A stretch of DNA of 64,000 bases from Acidimicrobiia bacterium (GCA_022820925.1 JAJEEO010000006.1:124001-188000), one strand, 5' to 3'; shown: positions 1-7,493, counted from the first letter of the stretch. The notes: generated by a model from the letters alone, not told the origin. Numbers and translations: made by a program.

Positions 1-233
1 CAGAAGCCTGCTGCCAGCCACGGTGACGGCGCGGGGCCGAGACCAGTTCGGGATCGATGCGGCAGGTGTCGCATGCGCTCGTGACGGGCGGTGACCCAGC
101 CTATGAGAGCGCAGCCGACCACGTTGGCCACGAGGAGGGCCCACGCCCCGTCCAGCTGCGTCGTCGCCGCCCATCTGGCTGCCGCGCCGATGACTCCCGC
201 GATGGCGACCGACCCGGCGGTGCGCAGCGTCAT
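1..233 (-). CDS. fluC: FluC/CrcB fluoride channel, partial at window edge
   Basis: Reading the minus strand from ATG at 233 gives 77 codons without a stop before the window ends. The protein has the FluC order: a first membrane helix with a G-x-x-G-A-x-x-R-W motif (residues 13-21), then A-N-V-V-G-C (36-41) where the family has the conserved N-x-x-G, and at the cut edge W-L-A-A-G-F, which normally leads into G-G-x-T-T-F-S. FluC exports fluoride as a dual-topology dimer. About 50 residues lie outside the window. It starts 24 bases after the upstream gene stops, so it is probably the last visible gene of a minus-strand operon. No fluoride riboswitch is seen in that gap. Confidence 0.72.
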   Translation of the reverse strand, partial: MTLRTAGSVAIAGVIGAAARWAATTQLDGAWALLVANVVGCALIGWVTARHERMRHLPHRSRTGLGPAPSPWLAAGF

Positions 234-257
234 CTCTGCTCGCCTGGTGGCGAGGGA

Positions 258-956
258 TCAGCCCGCGACCGAGGTCGCGGGCTCCATCAGGCGGTCGTCG
301 CTGGAGGCGTGGCCAGCCTGCGGCCATGCTCGGGCGGCAGTCGCCAAGCCTTCGATGAGCGCCTCGTGATGGGGCACCCGTCCGGGGCCGCGGAATCCTG
401 TCCACATCGGGCTCTTGCCGCGGATGCGCGGCGGCAGTTCGATCTGGACGCCGCCGCCGCGTGGCAGGTTGCAGGGGTTGCGCGGGTGCTGGCCGGCCAG
501 CGTCTTGGGGATGTCATCGAGACGATGAAGGATCTCGTAGTGCGGCAGTCGCCCGATCAGATGCACCGCGACGTGGGCCGCCAGCGTCCGGTTGCGCCCG
601 CCCAGCAGCACCGCTCGCAGCAGCCGGGGGCTGCCGAATCCGTGGACTGCCACCACGACATCCACATGGTCGAGGAACTCACGCAGCACCGGCGAATCAG
701 CGGGATCGAAGCTGTGGCTAGGCAGGTGCCACTGATCGTCGGGACCCTGCAGGCAGGCATACACCGAGGCGTCGCTGCGCTCGGCGGCCGCCGAGGCGAT
801 GTCGTCGGTCACCTCTTCGAGCCAGCCGCCGTGAAAGGCCATGAAGCCGAACCGCGAACGCAGTTGCAGCACTTCGCTCACCCCGGGACGCCCGAGCAAT
901 TCGGCGAAGGGCCGCTCAGCGTCGAGCAGCGTGCGGTCCTTCAGGTGCAGTGCCAC
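258..956 (-). CDS. Poly-gamma-glutamate hydrolase family protein
   Basis: A 232-residue protein with the motif F-H-G-G-W-L-E near residues 41-47, followed by T-D-D-I-A and later V-A-V-H-G-F. This matches the zinc-dependent poly-gamma-glutamate hydrolase family (the fold of phage PghP and related bacterial proteins), where H-G-G-x-x-E supplies metal ligands. The family cleaves gamma-glutamyl links; the substrate here is unknown. No signal peptide is visible, so it is probably cytoplasmic. The GTG start lies 6 bases after the ccdA stop, which suggests co-transcription and translational coupling. The ribosome binding site is weak. Confidence 0.68.
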   Translation of the reverse strand: MALHLKDRTLLDAERPFAELLGRPGVSEVLQLRSRFGFMAFHGGWLEEVTDDIASAAAERSDASVYACLQGPDDQWHLPSHSFDPADSPVLREFLDHVDVVVAVHGFGSPRLLRAVLLGGRNRTLAAHVAVHLIGRLPHYEILHRLDDIPKTLAGQHPRNPCNLPRGGGVQIELPPRIRGKSPMWTGFRGPGRVPHHEALIEGLATAARAWPQAGHASSDDRLMEPATSVAG

Positions 957-962
957 GGTGGA

Positions 963-1880
963 TCAGTTCAGCATCTCCGCGGCACTGCTCGCTTGGTCTG
1001 GAGCTGCTGGGTCGCCGCCGCCGTTCTCGGCTGAGGCCGTCTCGCTGCGGCGGCCCGTCGCCAGCATCGCCATGACACCGACGGCGAGCACGATGCTCAT
1101 GATGATTCCGAGCCGCACGCCGCCGACGGAGGCCACCCAGTTGGACAGGCTGCTGCTCCAGCGTTCGACAGTCACCACCAGCCCGTCGCCGCCGCGGTCG
1201 GTCAGGTCGATGAACCAGTACCAGATGGTGAACGCGCCGGCTGCGATCATCAGGATCGCCGCGATGGTGTCGGTGTAGCGCATGAGCACCCGCAGCTTGC
1301 TCAGCAGCCAGCCGCGTGCCAGCGCCAGGCTGACGGCCAGCGACGTCAGCACCATGCCCATGCCCAGCGCATAGAGCACAAATGACACGACGCCGCCGAC
1401 GAAGCTGTCATCGCCGGCGGAGGCCGTGACCACGACAAGGAACGTGGCCAGTCCGCACGAGACCGAGGCCACCGCATAGCTCACGCCGAACAGGAACAGC
1501 GAGCGCATGTCCCGCCCGCTCGCCCCTCGCTCGAACTTGGGCAGGTAGGCCGTGAGCCGGAAGCCGGCGAGGATCGCGACGCCGAGCGCGATGAGCCCCA
1601 CCCCGATGACGATGGCCGCCCACGGCACGTAGTCGCGCAGGGCGCTCAAACCCGCCGACAGCGCGATGCCGACGATGCCGAACACCACCACGATGCCGGT
1701 GGTGACGACCGCGCCGGTGGCCAATGCCCGCCCGACGCCTGCACGGGAGCTGCCCTCGCCGGCTCGGCGGTCGATGCCCAGGAAGAACGACAGGTAGGCG
1801 GGCAACATCGCGAAGCCGCACGGGTTGATGGTCGCCACGATGCCAGCCGTGAAAGCGAAGGTGAGCCGTGCGCTGTTCAC
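963..1880 (-). CDS. ccdA: CcdA/DsbD-type thiol-disulfide transporter
   Basis: A 305-residue polytopic protein that starts directly with a membrane helix containing T-I-N-P-C-G-F (Cys21). A second helix contains V-S-C-G-L (Cys142). These two cysteines are the redox pair of CcdA, which moves reducing equivalents from cytoplasmic thioredoxin to the outside, usually for cytochrome c maturation. About six helices plus two C-terminal ones can be counted. GTG start with an AAAGGA ribosome binding site about 10 bases upstream. The TlpA-like thioredoxin gene lies upstream on the same strand, a natural partner that would reduce CXXCH apocytochromes such as those encoded further on. Confidence 0.88.
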   Translation of the reverse strand: MNSARLTFAFTAGIVATINPCGFAMLPAYLSFFLGIDRRAGEGSSRAGVGRALATGAVVTTGIVVVFGIVGIALSAGLSALRDYVPWAAIVIGVGLIALGVAILAGFRLTAYLPKFERGASGRDMRSLFLFGVSYAVASVSCGLATFLVVVTASAGDDSFVGGVVSFVLYALGMGMVLTSLAVSLALARGWLLSKLRVLMRYTDTIAAILMIAAGAFTIWYWFIDLTDRGGDGLVVTVERWSSSLSNWVASVGGVRLGIIMSIVLAVGVMAMLATGRRSETASAENGGGDPAAPDQASSAAEMLN

Positions 1881-1895
1881 AATCCGCTGTGTCCT

Positions 1896-1999
1896 TTCTT
1901 CGGCCTAGAGGCCGCTGTGTCGATTCTTCGGCCTAAAGGCCGCTGTGTCGATTCTTCGGGCTAAAGCCCGCTGTGTTGTTTCTTCGGCCTAGAGGCCGA
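1896..1999. repeat. Four tandem 28-bp hairpin units
   Basis: Units begin at 1896, 1924, 1952 and 1980, an exact period of 28. Each holds a short palindrome: GGCCTAGAGGCC, GGCCTAAAGGCC, GGGCTAAAGCCC, GGCCTAGAGGCC. On the minus strand they fold as CGGCC-TTTA-GGCCG type tetraloop hairpins. The third unit carries a paired change on both arms, so the stem is kept. The block fills the gap between tlpA and ccdA, and the fourth unit supplies the last codons and TAG stop of tlpA. It could be a REP-like element, or it could terminate or stabilise transcript between the two genes. Confidence 0.85.
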
Positions 2000-2705
2000 A
2001 GTGCTCCTCTGCTCGGGTGGTGATGTCGTCGAGGGTGAGCAGGCCGCTGTGGGTCTCGAGGATCTCCCCTTCAGGGGAGACGAAGACAGTCGTGGGCATG
2101 CCCAGACCGCCGAAGTCGATGAACAGCTCGCCCTCGTCGAGTCCTGTGGGATAGGTGACGCCCCGCTCTGCCACTGTCTCGATGGCGTCTTCGAGACGGT
2201 CATTGGCTGCCAGGCCCAGCACCGCGACTGTCGTGCCGTGATCGTTCCAGAAGCGCTCGAAGTCGGGCATCTCGGTCACGCACGGCACACACCACGACGC
2301 GAAGAAGTTCACGATGAGCGGGCATCCCGCATATCCGGAGAAAGCGGCAGGCTCTTCATCGAGCGTCACGAATCCCAGGGCGTGCACGCCGGTCAGGCCC
2401 GGATCCACGTCGTGCTCGACAGGACGTACGTCGCCGCACGCCGGTGCCGGCTCGGATTCGGATTCCGCCGCGGCCGCGACCACTGTTGGCGTCGCCGAAG
2501 CTGTGGTTGCAGGGCCCTGGACGACGTCTGTCTCGCCGGCTTCGACCTCCTCTTCCATGGCCACCAGCGATGTCATCGCCGGCCGCGCGCCGCCCGCAAT
2601 CAGGAACACCGCCGCGCCGACCACATACGCACCGAGGAGCGCGAACAGCCAGCCTCGCCAGCCCCCGAGCTGTGCTCGCCAGCGTGCTCGTGCGGGTGCC
2701 TCCAT
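1989..2705 (-). CDS. TlpA/ResA-type membrane-anchored thioredoxin
   Basis: A 238-residue protein with an N-terminal membrane anchor (about residues 17-38), an acidic, Ala/Thr-rich linker, and a thioredoxin domain from about 95. The active site W-C-V-P-C is at 138-142 inside N-F-F-A-S-W-C, followed by T-E-M-P. TlpA/ResA proteins keep extracytoplasmic cysteines reduced, mainly for cytochrome c maturation. CcdA is encoded next on the same strand, so CcdA is the likely reductant source. The last codons lie inside the 28-bp hairpin repeat. Confidence 0.87.
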   Translation of the reverse strand: MEAPARARWRAQLGGWRGWLFALLGAYVVGAAVFLIAGGARPAMTSLVAMEEEVEAGETDVVQGPATTASATPTVVAAAAESESEPAPACGDVRPVEHDVDPGLTGVHALGFVTLDEEPAAFSGYAGCPLIVNFFASWCVPCVTEMPDFERFWNDHGTTVAVLGLAANDRLEDAIETVAERGVTYPTGLDEGELFIDFGGLGMPTTVFVSPEGEILETHSGLLTLDDITTRAEEHFGL

Positions 2706-2807
2706 GCAGACGTGAGGCTACTTGTGCTCCCTATGACGCCAGATTCAGGGCCGGCACACGACGTGGCTATGCCGACGTCGGGTGAGCACTCGTGTGCAGA
2801 ATCGCTC

Positions 2808-2873
2808 GACGGCCTGCCCCGAGGCTGTCAGCCGCCCATTTCGGGCAGCCTCAGTCCAGCGGGGCAGGCCGTC
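2808..2873. repeat. Long inverted repeat between whiB and tlpA
   Basis: Perfect 14-bp arms, GACGGCCTGCCCCG at 2808-2821 and its complement at 2860-2873, enclose a smaller stem (AGGCTG/CAGCCT with CCC/GGG). A further 7-bp stem, GGACCCG/CGGGTCC, sits at 2948-2970. The 296-base gap between whiB and tlpA shows no convincing gene; these structures are its main content. They may terminate whiB transcription or lie in the tlpA leader. Confidence 0.6.
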
Positions 2874-2980
2874 TCGACGAGGCCCGCGGGGACAGTGCAG
2901 GCCATGGCGGCCGGGCCTGCCGGAGGGGGTCGGCAAACCCGGCGGAGGGACCCGCCGCAGGGACGGGTCCACTCGGAGGA

Positions 2981-3010
2981 CGCGCCTGAGCAGGGGAAGA
3001 CTCAGGCGCG
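2981..3010 (-). terminator. Hairpin overlapping the whiB stop codon
   Basis: Perfect 10-bp arms CGCGCCTGAG (2981-2990) and CTCAGGCGCG (3001-3010) with a 10-base loop. The TGA stop of whiB on the minus strand (3004-3002) lies in one arm. There is no U-tract, as is common for actinobacterial terminators, so the terminator call rests on position and stem strength. Confidence 0.5.
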
Positions 3011-3346
3011 GACTAGGTCAGGAGGCAATGGCACCTCCTCGGCAATCAACGGCGGCCTGGGCAGCGTGGGCGGCCGGCCGCGCGGGCGCTTGTCCGTGCA
3101 CACCCGCCCGTTCTCGAAGAGCTCGCCGCCCCAGACGCCCCACGGCTCGTGGCTCGACTTGGCGGCCTCGAAGCATTCGTCGAGCACTGGGCATGACGAG
3201 CAGATGGCCTTTGCCCGGGCGATCTCGTAGAAGTCCTCCGAGAAGAACAGCGGCGTCAAGGTGCCCACGAGGTCGCGGCAGCGACCCCGTGCGCGCCAAC
3301 CCTCGCTGGTGCGGGCTGGTGAGTTGTCGATGATGAGTTCCAGCAT
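3002..3346 (-). CDS. whiB7: WhiB7-like iron-sulfur transcription factor
   Basis: A 114-residue WhiB protein. The four cluster cysteines are C23, C49, C52 and C58 (C-x2-C-x5-C). The G-V-W-G-G turn is at 70-74, followed by a basic tail with R-G-R-P (89-92), an AT-hook typical of WhiB7 among WhiB paralogues. WhiB7 binds A+T-rich DNA just upstream of the -35 box with the primary sigma factor and induces intrinsic antibiotic resistance. The start has an AAAGGAG ribosome binding site. A 470-base leader with a strong hairpin, a possible upstream ORF and a TTGACA box preceded by an A+T-rich tract matches known whiB7 regulation. WhiB is firm; the WhiB7 subtype is inferred from AT-hook plus leader. Confidence 0.85.
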   Translation of the reverse strand: MLELIIDNSPARTSEGWRARGRCRDLVGTLTPLFFSEDFYEIARAKAICSSCPVLDECFEAAKSSHEPWGVWGGELFENGRVCTDKRPRGRPPTLPRPPLIAEEVPLPPDLVRA

Positions 3347-3414
3347 GTGGTTGCTCCTTTGTCGGGTTGGGCTGTCCGAACTCAGCGGTAGTGCGGGCTC
3401 TGGGGCGGAACGCA

Positions 3415-3446
3415 GAACGGCCGCCGGGTTGTCCCGGCGGCCGTTC
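3415..3446 (-). promoter_or_regulatory. Strong hairpin in the whiB leader (attenuator candidate)
   Basis: Perfect 14-bp stem GAACGGCCGCCGGG (3415-3428) with its complement (3433-3446) and a 4-base loop. It lies about 70 bases before the whiB start codon and 25 bases beyond the stop of an upstream ORF. In known whiB7 leaders a hairpin at this place acts as a transcription attenuator controlled by translation of the upstream ORF. There is no long U-run after it, so function is inferred from context. Confidence 0.6.
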
Positions 3447-3470
3447 GGAGAGTTCTGGTGTCTCTGTGGA

Positions 3471-3767
3471 CTACATCAGACACTCCGAAGGCCGCAGGCG
3501 GTGGCACTTGGCGGCCGTCGTCGGGTTCGTGCCGCGACCGCGCACCGCGTGCTCAAACACGGCCGGCATGGGACCCATCGCGGTGCGAACGCCGATGACG
3601 TTGCCGCGCGCGGGCCGCCACATGACGGAGCGCTGGCCGCAGCGTGCGCCGAGTGCAGGCACCCGTACGCGGCCAGCTGCGGCGCGCGCCGTGTTGTAGG
3701 TGCCGAAGTCGGACATTCGAGGATCCAGTCGAACTGTTGGTCGGGGCTGTTGTTCAGCTGCGGGCAC
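3471..3767 (-). CDS. Candidate upstream ORF in the whiB leader
   Basis: A 98-codon frame (GTG at 3767; ATG alternative at 3716 giving 81 residues beginning M-S-D-F-G) that ends with Leu-Met-TAG just upstream of the leader hairpin. It is rich in Arg, Ala and Pro and resembles no family I know. No clear ribosome binding site precedes either start. In whiB7 leaders a translated upstream ORF senses ribosome stalling; this frame has the right position, but chance open frames are common at this G+C. Together with the hairpin it fills much of the otherwise gene-free stretch 3347-3884. Confidence 0.3.
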   Translation of the reverse strand: MPAAEQQPRPTVRLDPRMSDFGTYNTARAAAGRVRVPALGARCGQRSVMWRPARGNVIGVRTAMGPMPAVFEHAVRGRGTNPTTAAKCHRLRPSECLM

Positions 3768-3815
3768 CCGACGATACGCCGCAGCGCCCGCTAGAGCACC
3801 ACTTCGACGCAGGCC

Positions 3816-3829
3816 GTGTCAAGTTATTT
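3816..3829 (-). promoter_or_regulatory. TTGACA with upstream A+T tract, probable whiB promoter
   Basis: On the minus strand TTGACA (3821-3816) is preceded directly by AAAATAAC (3829-3822). This A+T-rich patch is conspicuous in G+C-rich DNA. WhiB7 is known to bind A+T-rich DNA immediately upstream of the -35 box, so this fits an autoregulated promoter. The -10 region 17-18 bases further (around 3792-3798) is weak. Confidence 0.5.
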
Positions 3830-3884
3830 TCCGGCGCGTCTCAGTTGCGCGGGAACTGCAGGCATCTATGCGGCGCGCGCCCGG

Positions 3885-4946
3885 TCAGCCGAACTCGTAT
3901 TCCAGTACGTCGTCTGGGCGGCGAGACACGCTCGCCTCGCCGATATAGCGCAGGTGCTCGAGGTGGGCGAAGGTCTCCGACTCGGCCATCGGACCCCACG
4001 AACGTTCCTTGAACAGCTGCTTCATGTAGTCCTGCACAGGAGCGCGCCCGAGACGGTCTGAGGAGGTGCGAAGCAGGTCGAGCCGCTCGTTGTGGTGGCG
4101 CTTGATGTCGTCGACCCGCCCGCTCAAGTCAGTGAACGGCTGGCCGTGCGCCGGCAACCCCATCGTGACGCCGTCAAAGCTGGCAACCCGGTCGAGGCTC
4201 GAGAAGAAATCTTTCAGCGGATCGCGCGCGGTGGTGATGCCCGAGATGTGCGGGGTGATGGTCGGCAGCACGTGGTCGCCGCAGATCATCAGCCCGCCTT
4301 CGGGATCGAACAGGCACAGGTGGTCGATGGTGTGACCGGGGGTGTGCACCGCCACGAACTCCCGGCGGGCCAGCTTGATCCGATCGGCGTCCTGGACTCG
4401 ATGGGTGGGATGCGGGGTGGCGAACCAGCGACCGCCCCAGCCGTTGCGCATCGCCCAGTAGCCGACCTTGGCGCGCAACGGCATCTTGTATCGCTGACCG
4501 CCCCACGGCGTGGGTCCGCCGGGACCGGTGTCACGCCCGCTGTACACCGGATCAGCGATGAGCTCGTTGTTCTCGCCGTCGGACGACACCGGCGCCAGGG
4601 CTTCCTCGTCCTCGTCGGCGGTGTCCCACCACAGGCGGAATCGACGGTGGGTGACCACATCGGCGCCGTACTCACGGTGGAAGCGCCCGGCGGCGCCGAA
4701 GTGATCCGGGTGACTGTGGGTGACGATGATGGAGTGGACTCGCTCGGGCGGCACCTCCGCCTCGGCCAGACCTGCCATCAGCGCCTTCCAGTTGGCGGGC
4801 CCGGGCAGTCCCGGATCCACGAGTGCGGCGCCGCGGTCGTCATCGAGGATGTAGCAGTTGACGTGCCCGAGACCCGGCATCGACATCGGCAGCTGCAGCC
4901 GCCGCACATCGGGAGCGAGCTCGGTGATCTTGCCGTCGGGCGGCAT
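3885..4946 (-). CDS. Metallo-beta-lactamase-fold hydrolase
   Basis: A 353-residue protein with T-H-S-H-P-D-H at 76-82, the zinc motif of the metallo-beta-lactamase superfamily, plus later ligand motifs V-H-T-P-G-H-T and I-C-G-D-H-V. The C-terminal 80 residues form a winged-helix-like tail as in LACTB2-type hydrolases. Substrate unknown; related proteins act on thioesters, RNA or glyoxalase substrates. The ATG at 4946 follows GAAGAGC. The frame stays open upstream but overlaps the orn region out of frame, so that extension is not real. The gene ends about 540 bases from whiB. Confidence 0.8.
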   Translation of the reverse strand: MPPDGKITELAPDVRRLQLPMSMPGLGHVNCYILDDDRGAALVDPGLPGPANWKALMAGLAEAEVPPERVHSIIVTHSHPDHFGAAGRFHREYGADVVTHRRFRLWWDTADEDEEALAPVSSDGENNELIADPVYSGRDTGPGGPTPWGGQRYKMPLRAKVGYWAMRNGWGGRWFATPHPTHRVQDADRIKLARREFVAVHTPGHTIDHLCLFDPEGGLMICGDHVLPTITPHISGITTARDPLKDFFSSLDRVASFDGVTMGLPAHGQPFTDLSGRVDDIKRHHNERLDLLRTSSDRLGRAPVQDYMKQLFKERSWGPMAESETFAHLEHLRYIGEASVSRRPDDVLEYEFG

Positions 4947-5004
4947 CTGCTCTTCGCGAGTCGGGCGCGACACGCGAGGCAGGCTAGCGAACTGCCCCAA
5001 CCTT

Positions 5005-5625
5005 CTAAGGAGCGTTCGATTCTGTGTCCGGTTCCGGCGCCGATCCGACGACCAGCTTGTTCGCATCGCCCCGCAGCCATTCGGTGCGGTAGTAGCGGAG
5101 TTCGTCGATGCTCTCGAGCACGTCGTCGAGGGCTCGGTGTTTGGTGGTGCCGGCGCGCGATCTGCTGAGGTCAGCCCACGCTTGGGCCACCTCTGGCTGC
5201 CAGCGCTTGAGGAGCTCCTTGATGGTGGACACATCGATGACCCGGTAGTGCAGGTGCTGCTCGAGCGCCGGCATGTACTGGTCCAAGAAGCGACGGTCGG
5301 TGCCGATGGAGTTGCCGCACAGCGGCACGGTGCCCGGCTCGGGAACGTGCTCGGTGATGAACGAGAGCGTGCGTTCTTGCGCGTCGGCGACGGTGATGTT
5401 CGATGCTGCGATCTCGTCGAGCAATCCTGTGGCTTCGTGCAATTTGCGGACCTCGGCATCCATCGCATCGAGATCTGCTTGCGAAGCGCCGATCACCAGC
5501 GACGGACCGGTGGCGACAATCTCGAGCGAGTCGTCGGTGATCACGGTCGCAATCTCCACGATGCGATGGCGGCGATGATCCAGCCCGGTCATCTCGAGGT
5601 CCAGCCAGACCAGCACGGCGGCCAT
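5005..5625 (-). CDS. orn: Oligoribonuclease
   Basis: A 206-residue DEDD-family 3'-5' exoribonuclease that degrades two- to five-nucleotide RNAs (and pGpG). It begins M-A-A-V-L-V-W-L-D-L-E-M-T-G-L-D, with catalytic Asp9 and Glu11. It continues with the typical W-Q-P-E and K-H-R-A-L-D-D segments, where the His and second Asp complete the site. The length is standard. The ATG at 5625 was chosen because the family starts a few residues before V-W-L-D-L-E; longer upstream frames lack family similarity. It lies 58 bases upstream of the metallo-hydrolase on the same strand. Confidence 0.95.
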   Translation of the reverse strand: MAAVLVWLDLEMTGLDHRRHRIVEIATVITDDSLEIVATGPSLVIGASQADLDAMDAEVRKLHEATGLLDEIAASNITVADAQERTLSFITEHVPEPGTVPLCGNSIGTDRRFLDQYMPALEQHLHYRVIDVSTIKELLKRWQPEVAQAWADLSRSRAGTTKHRALDDVLESIDELRYYRTEWLRGDANKLVVGSAPEPDTESNAP

Positions 5626-5781
5626 GGTAGAGGCGACGCGATGGGCGGACCTTCTCGTCGCGCTGGCTGTTGTTGCCCGCTCTTGTTCGCTCCGCTCACG
5701 GGCCGCTCGGGCCACGGCTTCGCCTGCCGGCTCAGCCTCTTGGGCACGCCCCAAGCTGCTGGCCGCAATAGCGTTCCATCG

Positions 5782-6597
5782 ATGAGGGTCGTGTTGGGAC
5801 GCCGGCAGGCGCGCCGTGCTCAGCGATCTCGCGGCGGATCGCGGCGGCGCCTTGTTTCCGGCGGACTTGAGCCAGTAGAGCGGCTCATCGCCGGCCTCAC
5901 GGTGCTCGCGGTCATCTTGGCAGCCGGCACGACGGGCTATGTGCTGCTCGGCCTCGGTCTGCTCGACGCGCTGTACCAGACGGTCATCACCGTCTCGACG
6001 GTCGGTTACAGCGATCCAGCGGGCACAGGAGGGCGCTACCAGATCTTCACGATCGCCCTCATCCTGCTCGGGACCGGCACGTCGCTGTACACCGTCGGCG
6101 TTGTCATTGAAATGCTGTTCGAGGGACGGCTCGACGACCACATCAGGAGGCGGCGCATGCAGCGTTCCATCGACAGTCTTTCGGGCCACGCGGTGGTCTG
6201 CGGTTACGGCCAGGTCGGTCGGGCCATCGCCGCGGCAATGATCGACGCAGGCACCGATGTGGTGCTCATCGACCGCGACGCCGACGTCGATCCTGGCGAC
6301 CTGCACTTGGTGCCCGGCGACGCCACCCACGACAGCACGCTGCGGAACGCCGGGCTCGAGCGGGCCAGTTCGCTGGTGGTGGCCTTGGACTCCGATGCCG
6401 ACAATCTCTATGTCGCCTTGAGCGCCCGCGCCCTGTGTCCCGAGCTGTTCATCGTGGCGAGAGCGAATTCGGGTGACGCGTTGCCGAAGCTGCAACAAGC
6501 CGGAGCTGATCGCGTGATCAACCCGCACCAGATCGGCGGAGCGCACATGGCCGAGGCTGCACTGCGTCAGGACGCAGCCGACGACGGCGAGCGCTAG
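5782..6597 (+). CDS. Two-helix potassium channel with RCK (TrkA-N) domain
   Basis: About 271 residues. An N-terminal basic stretch is followed by a helix (about 35-58), a pore loop with the selectivity filter T-V-G-Y-S-D (73-78), a second helix (about 88-112), and a cytoplasmic Rossmann domain with G-Y-G-Q-V-G (141-146) and L-I-D-R-D. This is the MthK-like 2TM-RCK layout. It ends after one TrkA-N domain with no TrkA-C domain, shorter than many relatives. The start is uncertain: ATG 5782 or GTG 5791, neither with a good ribosome binding site. It overlaps the next, convergent gene by 4 bases. Confidence 0.85.
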   Translation: MRVVLGRRQARRAQRSRGGSRRRLVSGGLEPVERLIAGLTVLAVILAAGTTGYVLLGLGLLDALYQTVITVSTVGYSDPAGTGGRYQIFTIALILLGTGTSLYTVGVVIEMLFEGRLDDHIRRRRMQRSIDSLSGHAVVCGYGQVGRAIAAAMIDAGTDVVLIDRDADVDPGDLHLVPGDATHDSTLRNAGLERASSLVVALDSDADNLYVALSARALCPELFIVARANSGDALPKLQQAGADRVINPHQIGGAHMAEAALRQDAADDGER

Positions 6598-6884
6598 TCG
6601 CCCACGAGGTGCAAGGCGCGGCGAGTCTGCTCGATGCGCTCGTACCCCTCGGTGTCGGCGAGGTAGCGACGCTTTGCCAGCCGCGCCCGCGCGCGGCGTC
6701 TGCGAGTCTTCACGGCATCGGCACTTGCGGTCCTTCGGGCAGCGCCTGCCACAGCTAGACCGCGGGCCGTTAGCCCGGTGGACGGAGGCCGGGATGGCGC
6801 CTTGGCCGTGTGATCGATCTCAAACTCGAACTGAGACATATCGAACAGGGTGAGCGGTGGCTGCGTTGGCGGCTTCGTGGCCAT
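6594..6884 (-). CDS. Small basic protein of unknown function
   Basis: A frame of 96 residues from ATG 6884 (106 from ATG 6914). The N-terminus is Pro/Thr-rich, with L-T-L-F-D-M-S-Q-F-E-F-E-I around 11-23. The C-terminus is strongly basic (K-T-R-R-R-R-A-R-A-R-L-A-K-R-R-Y), suggesting nucleic-acid or ribosome binding. I do not recognise a family. No clear ribosome binding site. It sits between the K+ channel and dut on the minus strand. Confidence 0.5.
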   Translation of the reverse strand: MATKPPTQPPLTLFDMSQFEFEIDHTAKAPSRPPSTGLTARGLAVAGAARRTASADAVKTRRRRARARLAKRRYLADTEGYERIEQTRRALHLVGD

Positions 6885-6936
6885 GCCGACATGGCTACAG
6901 ACGGGGTGTGACATTCGAAGCGAACGATCCGCAGCT

Positions 6937-7383
6937 TCAGCGGCCAGAGTGTCCGAACCCTCCGAGCCCCCGCTCGGTGTCGTCGAGCGAATCGACCTCG
7001 TCCCATTCGGCTTGCTCGATGCGTTGGATCACCAGTTGGGCGATCCGGTCACCGCGCTGGATTTCGTAGGACTCGTTGGGATCGGTGTTCAGCAGCAGCA
7101 CACGCAGCTCGTCGCGATAGCCGCTGTCGATCAGTCCGGGCGAGTTCACGCACGTGATCCCGTGCCGCCACGCCAACCCGCTGCGCGGCTGGACGAATCC
7201 GGCATAGCCCGGCGGGATGGCCACTGCGATACCGGTGCGGATCATGGCCCGGCCGCCGCCAGCGGCGAGAGAGACCGACTCGGCCGCGAGCAGGTCACAG
7301 CCCGCATCGCCCGGCTTGGCATATGCCGGCAGCGGCAAGTCGGGGTCAAAGCGTCGAATGGGCACAACCACCACGTCGAGCAC
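6937..7383 (-). CDS. dut: dUTPase
   Basis: A 148-residue trimeric dUTP pyrophosphatase that converts dUTP to dUMP and pyrophosphate. All five motifs are visible: A-K-P-G-D-A-G-C-D-L (I), P-R-S-G-L-A-W-R-H-G (II), N-S-P-G-L-I-D-S-G-Y-R-D-E-L (III, catalytic Asp), G-D-R-I-A-Q-L-V (IV) and R-G-L-G-G-F-G-H-S-G (V, the flexible C-terminal arm). GTG start without a clear Shine-Dalgarno. Just upstream lie a tRNA-like pseudogene and tRNA-Lys on the same strand, so dut may be on the tRNA transcript. Confidence 0.95.
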   Translation of the reverse strand: MLDVVVVPIRRFDPDLPLPAYAKPGDAGCDLLAAESVSLAAGGGRAMIRTGIAVAIPPGYAGFVQPRSGLAWRHGITCVNSPGLIDSGYRDELRVLLLNTDPNESYEIQRGDRIAQLVIQRIEQAEWDEVDSLDDTERGLGGFGHSGR

Positions 7384-7420
7384 TGTAGGAGAGGTGGGGC
7401 ACGGCGAGTGCGGCGGGGGG

Positions 7421-7493
7421 TAGGTCGCCCGGGGCTCGAACCCGGCACCTTGGGATTGATGCGGGCCTGCTCTGCCCGATGAGCTATTGGCCC
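7421..7493 (-). pseudogene. Decayed tRNA-Lys copy (pseudo-tRNA)
   Basis: A 73-base stretch aligning base for base with the tRNA-Lys gene next to it. The D-arm (GCTC/GAGC), T-arm (CCGGG-TTCGAGC-CCCGG) and 3' flank are kept. The acceptor stem fails: 5' GGGCCAA against 3' GCGACCT gives three mismatches. The anticodon stem GGCCC/TCCCA is mostly unpaired, the loop reads GCATCAA, and U33 is lost. It is best read as a tandem duplicate in decay; a specialised tRNA-like RNA is possible but unlikely. Confidence 0.72.

Noticed and set aside
2745..2972. 75-codon minus-strand frame between whiB and tlpA
   Set aside because: It lies across strong inverted repeats and is Arg/Pro/Gly-rich with no start signal; the repeats explain the region better.
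4858..6597. 579-codon plus-strand frame starting inside the metallo-hydrolase gene
   Set aside because: Only the last 271 codons show the channel; the upstream part is antisense to orn and the hydrolase.
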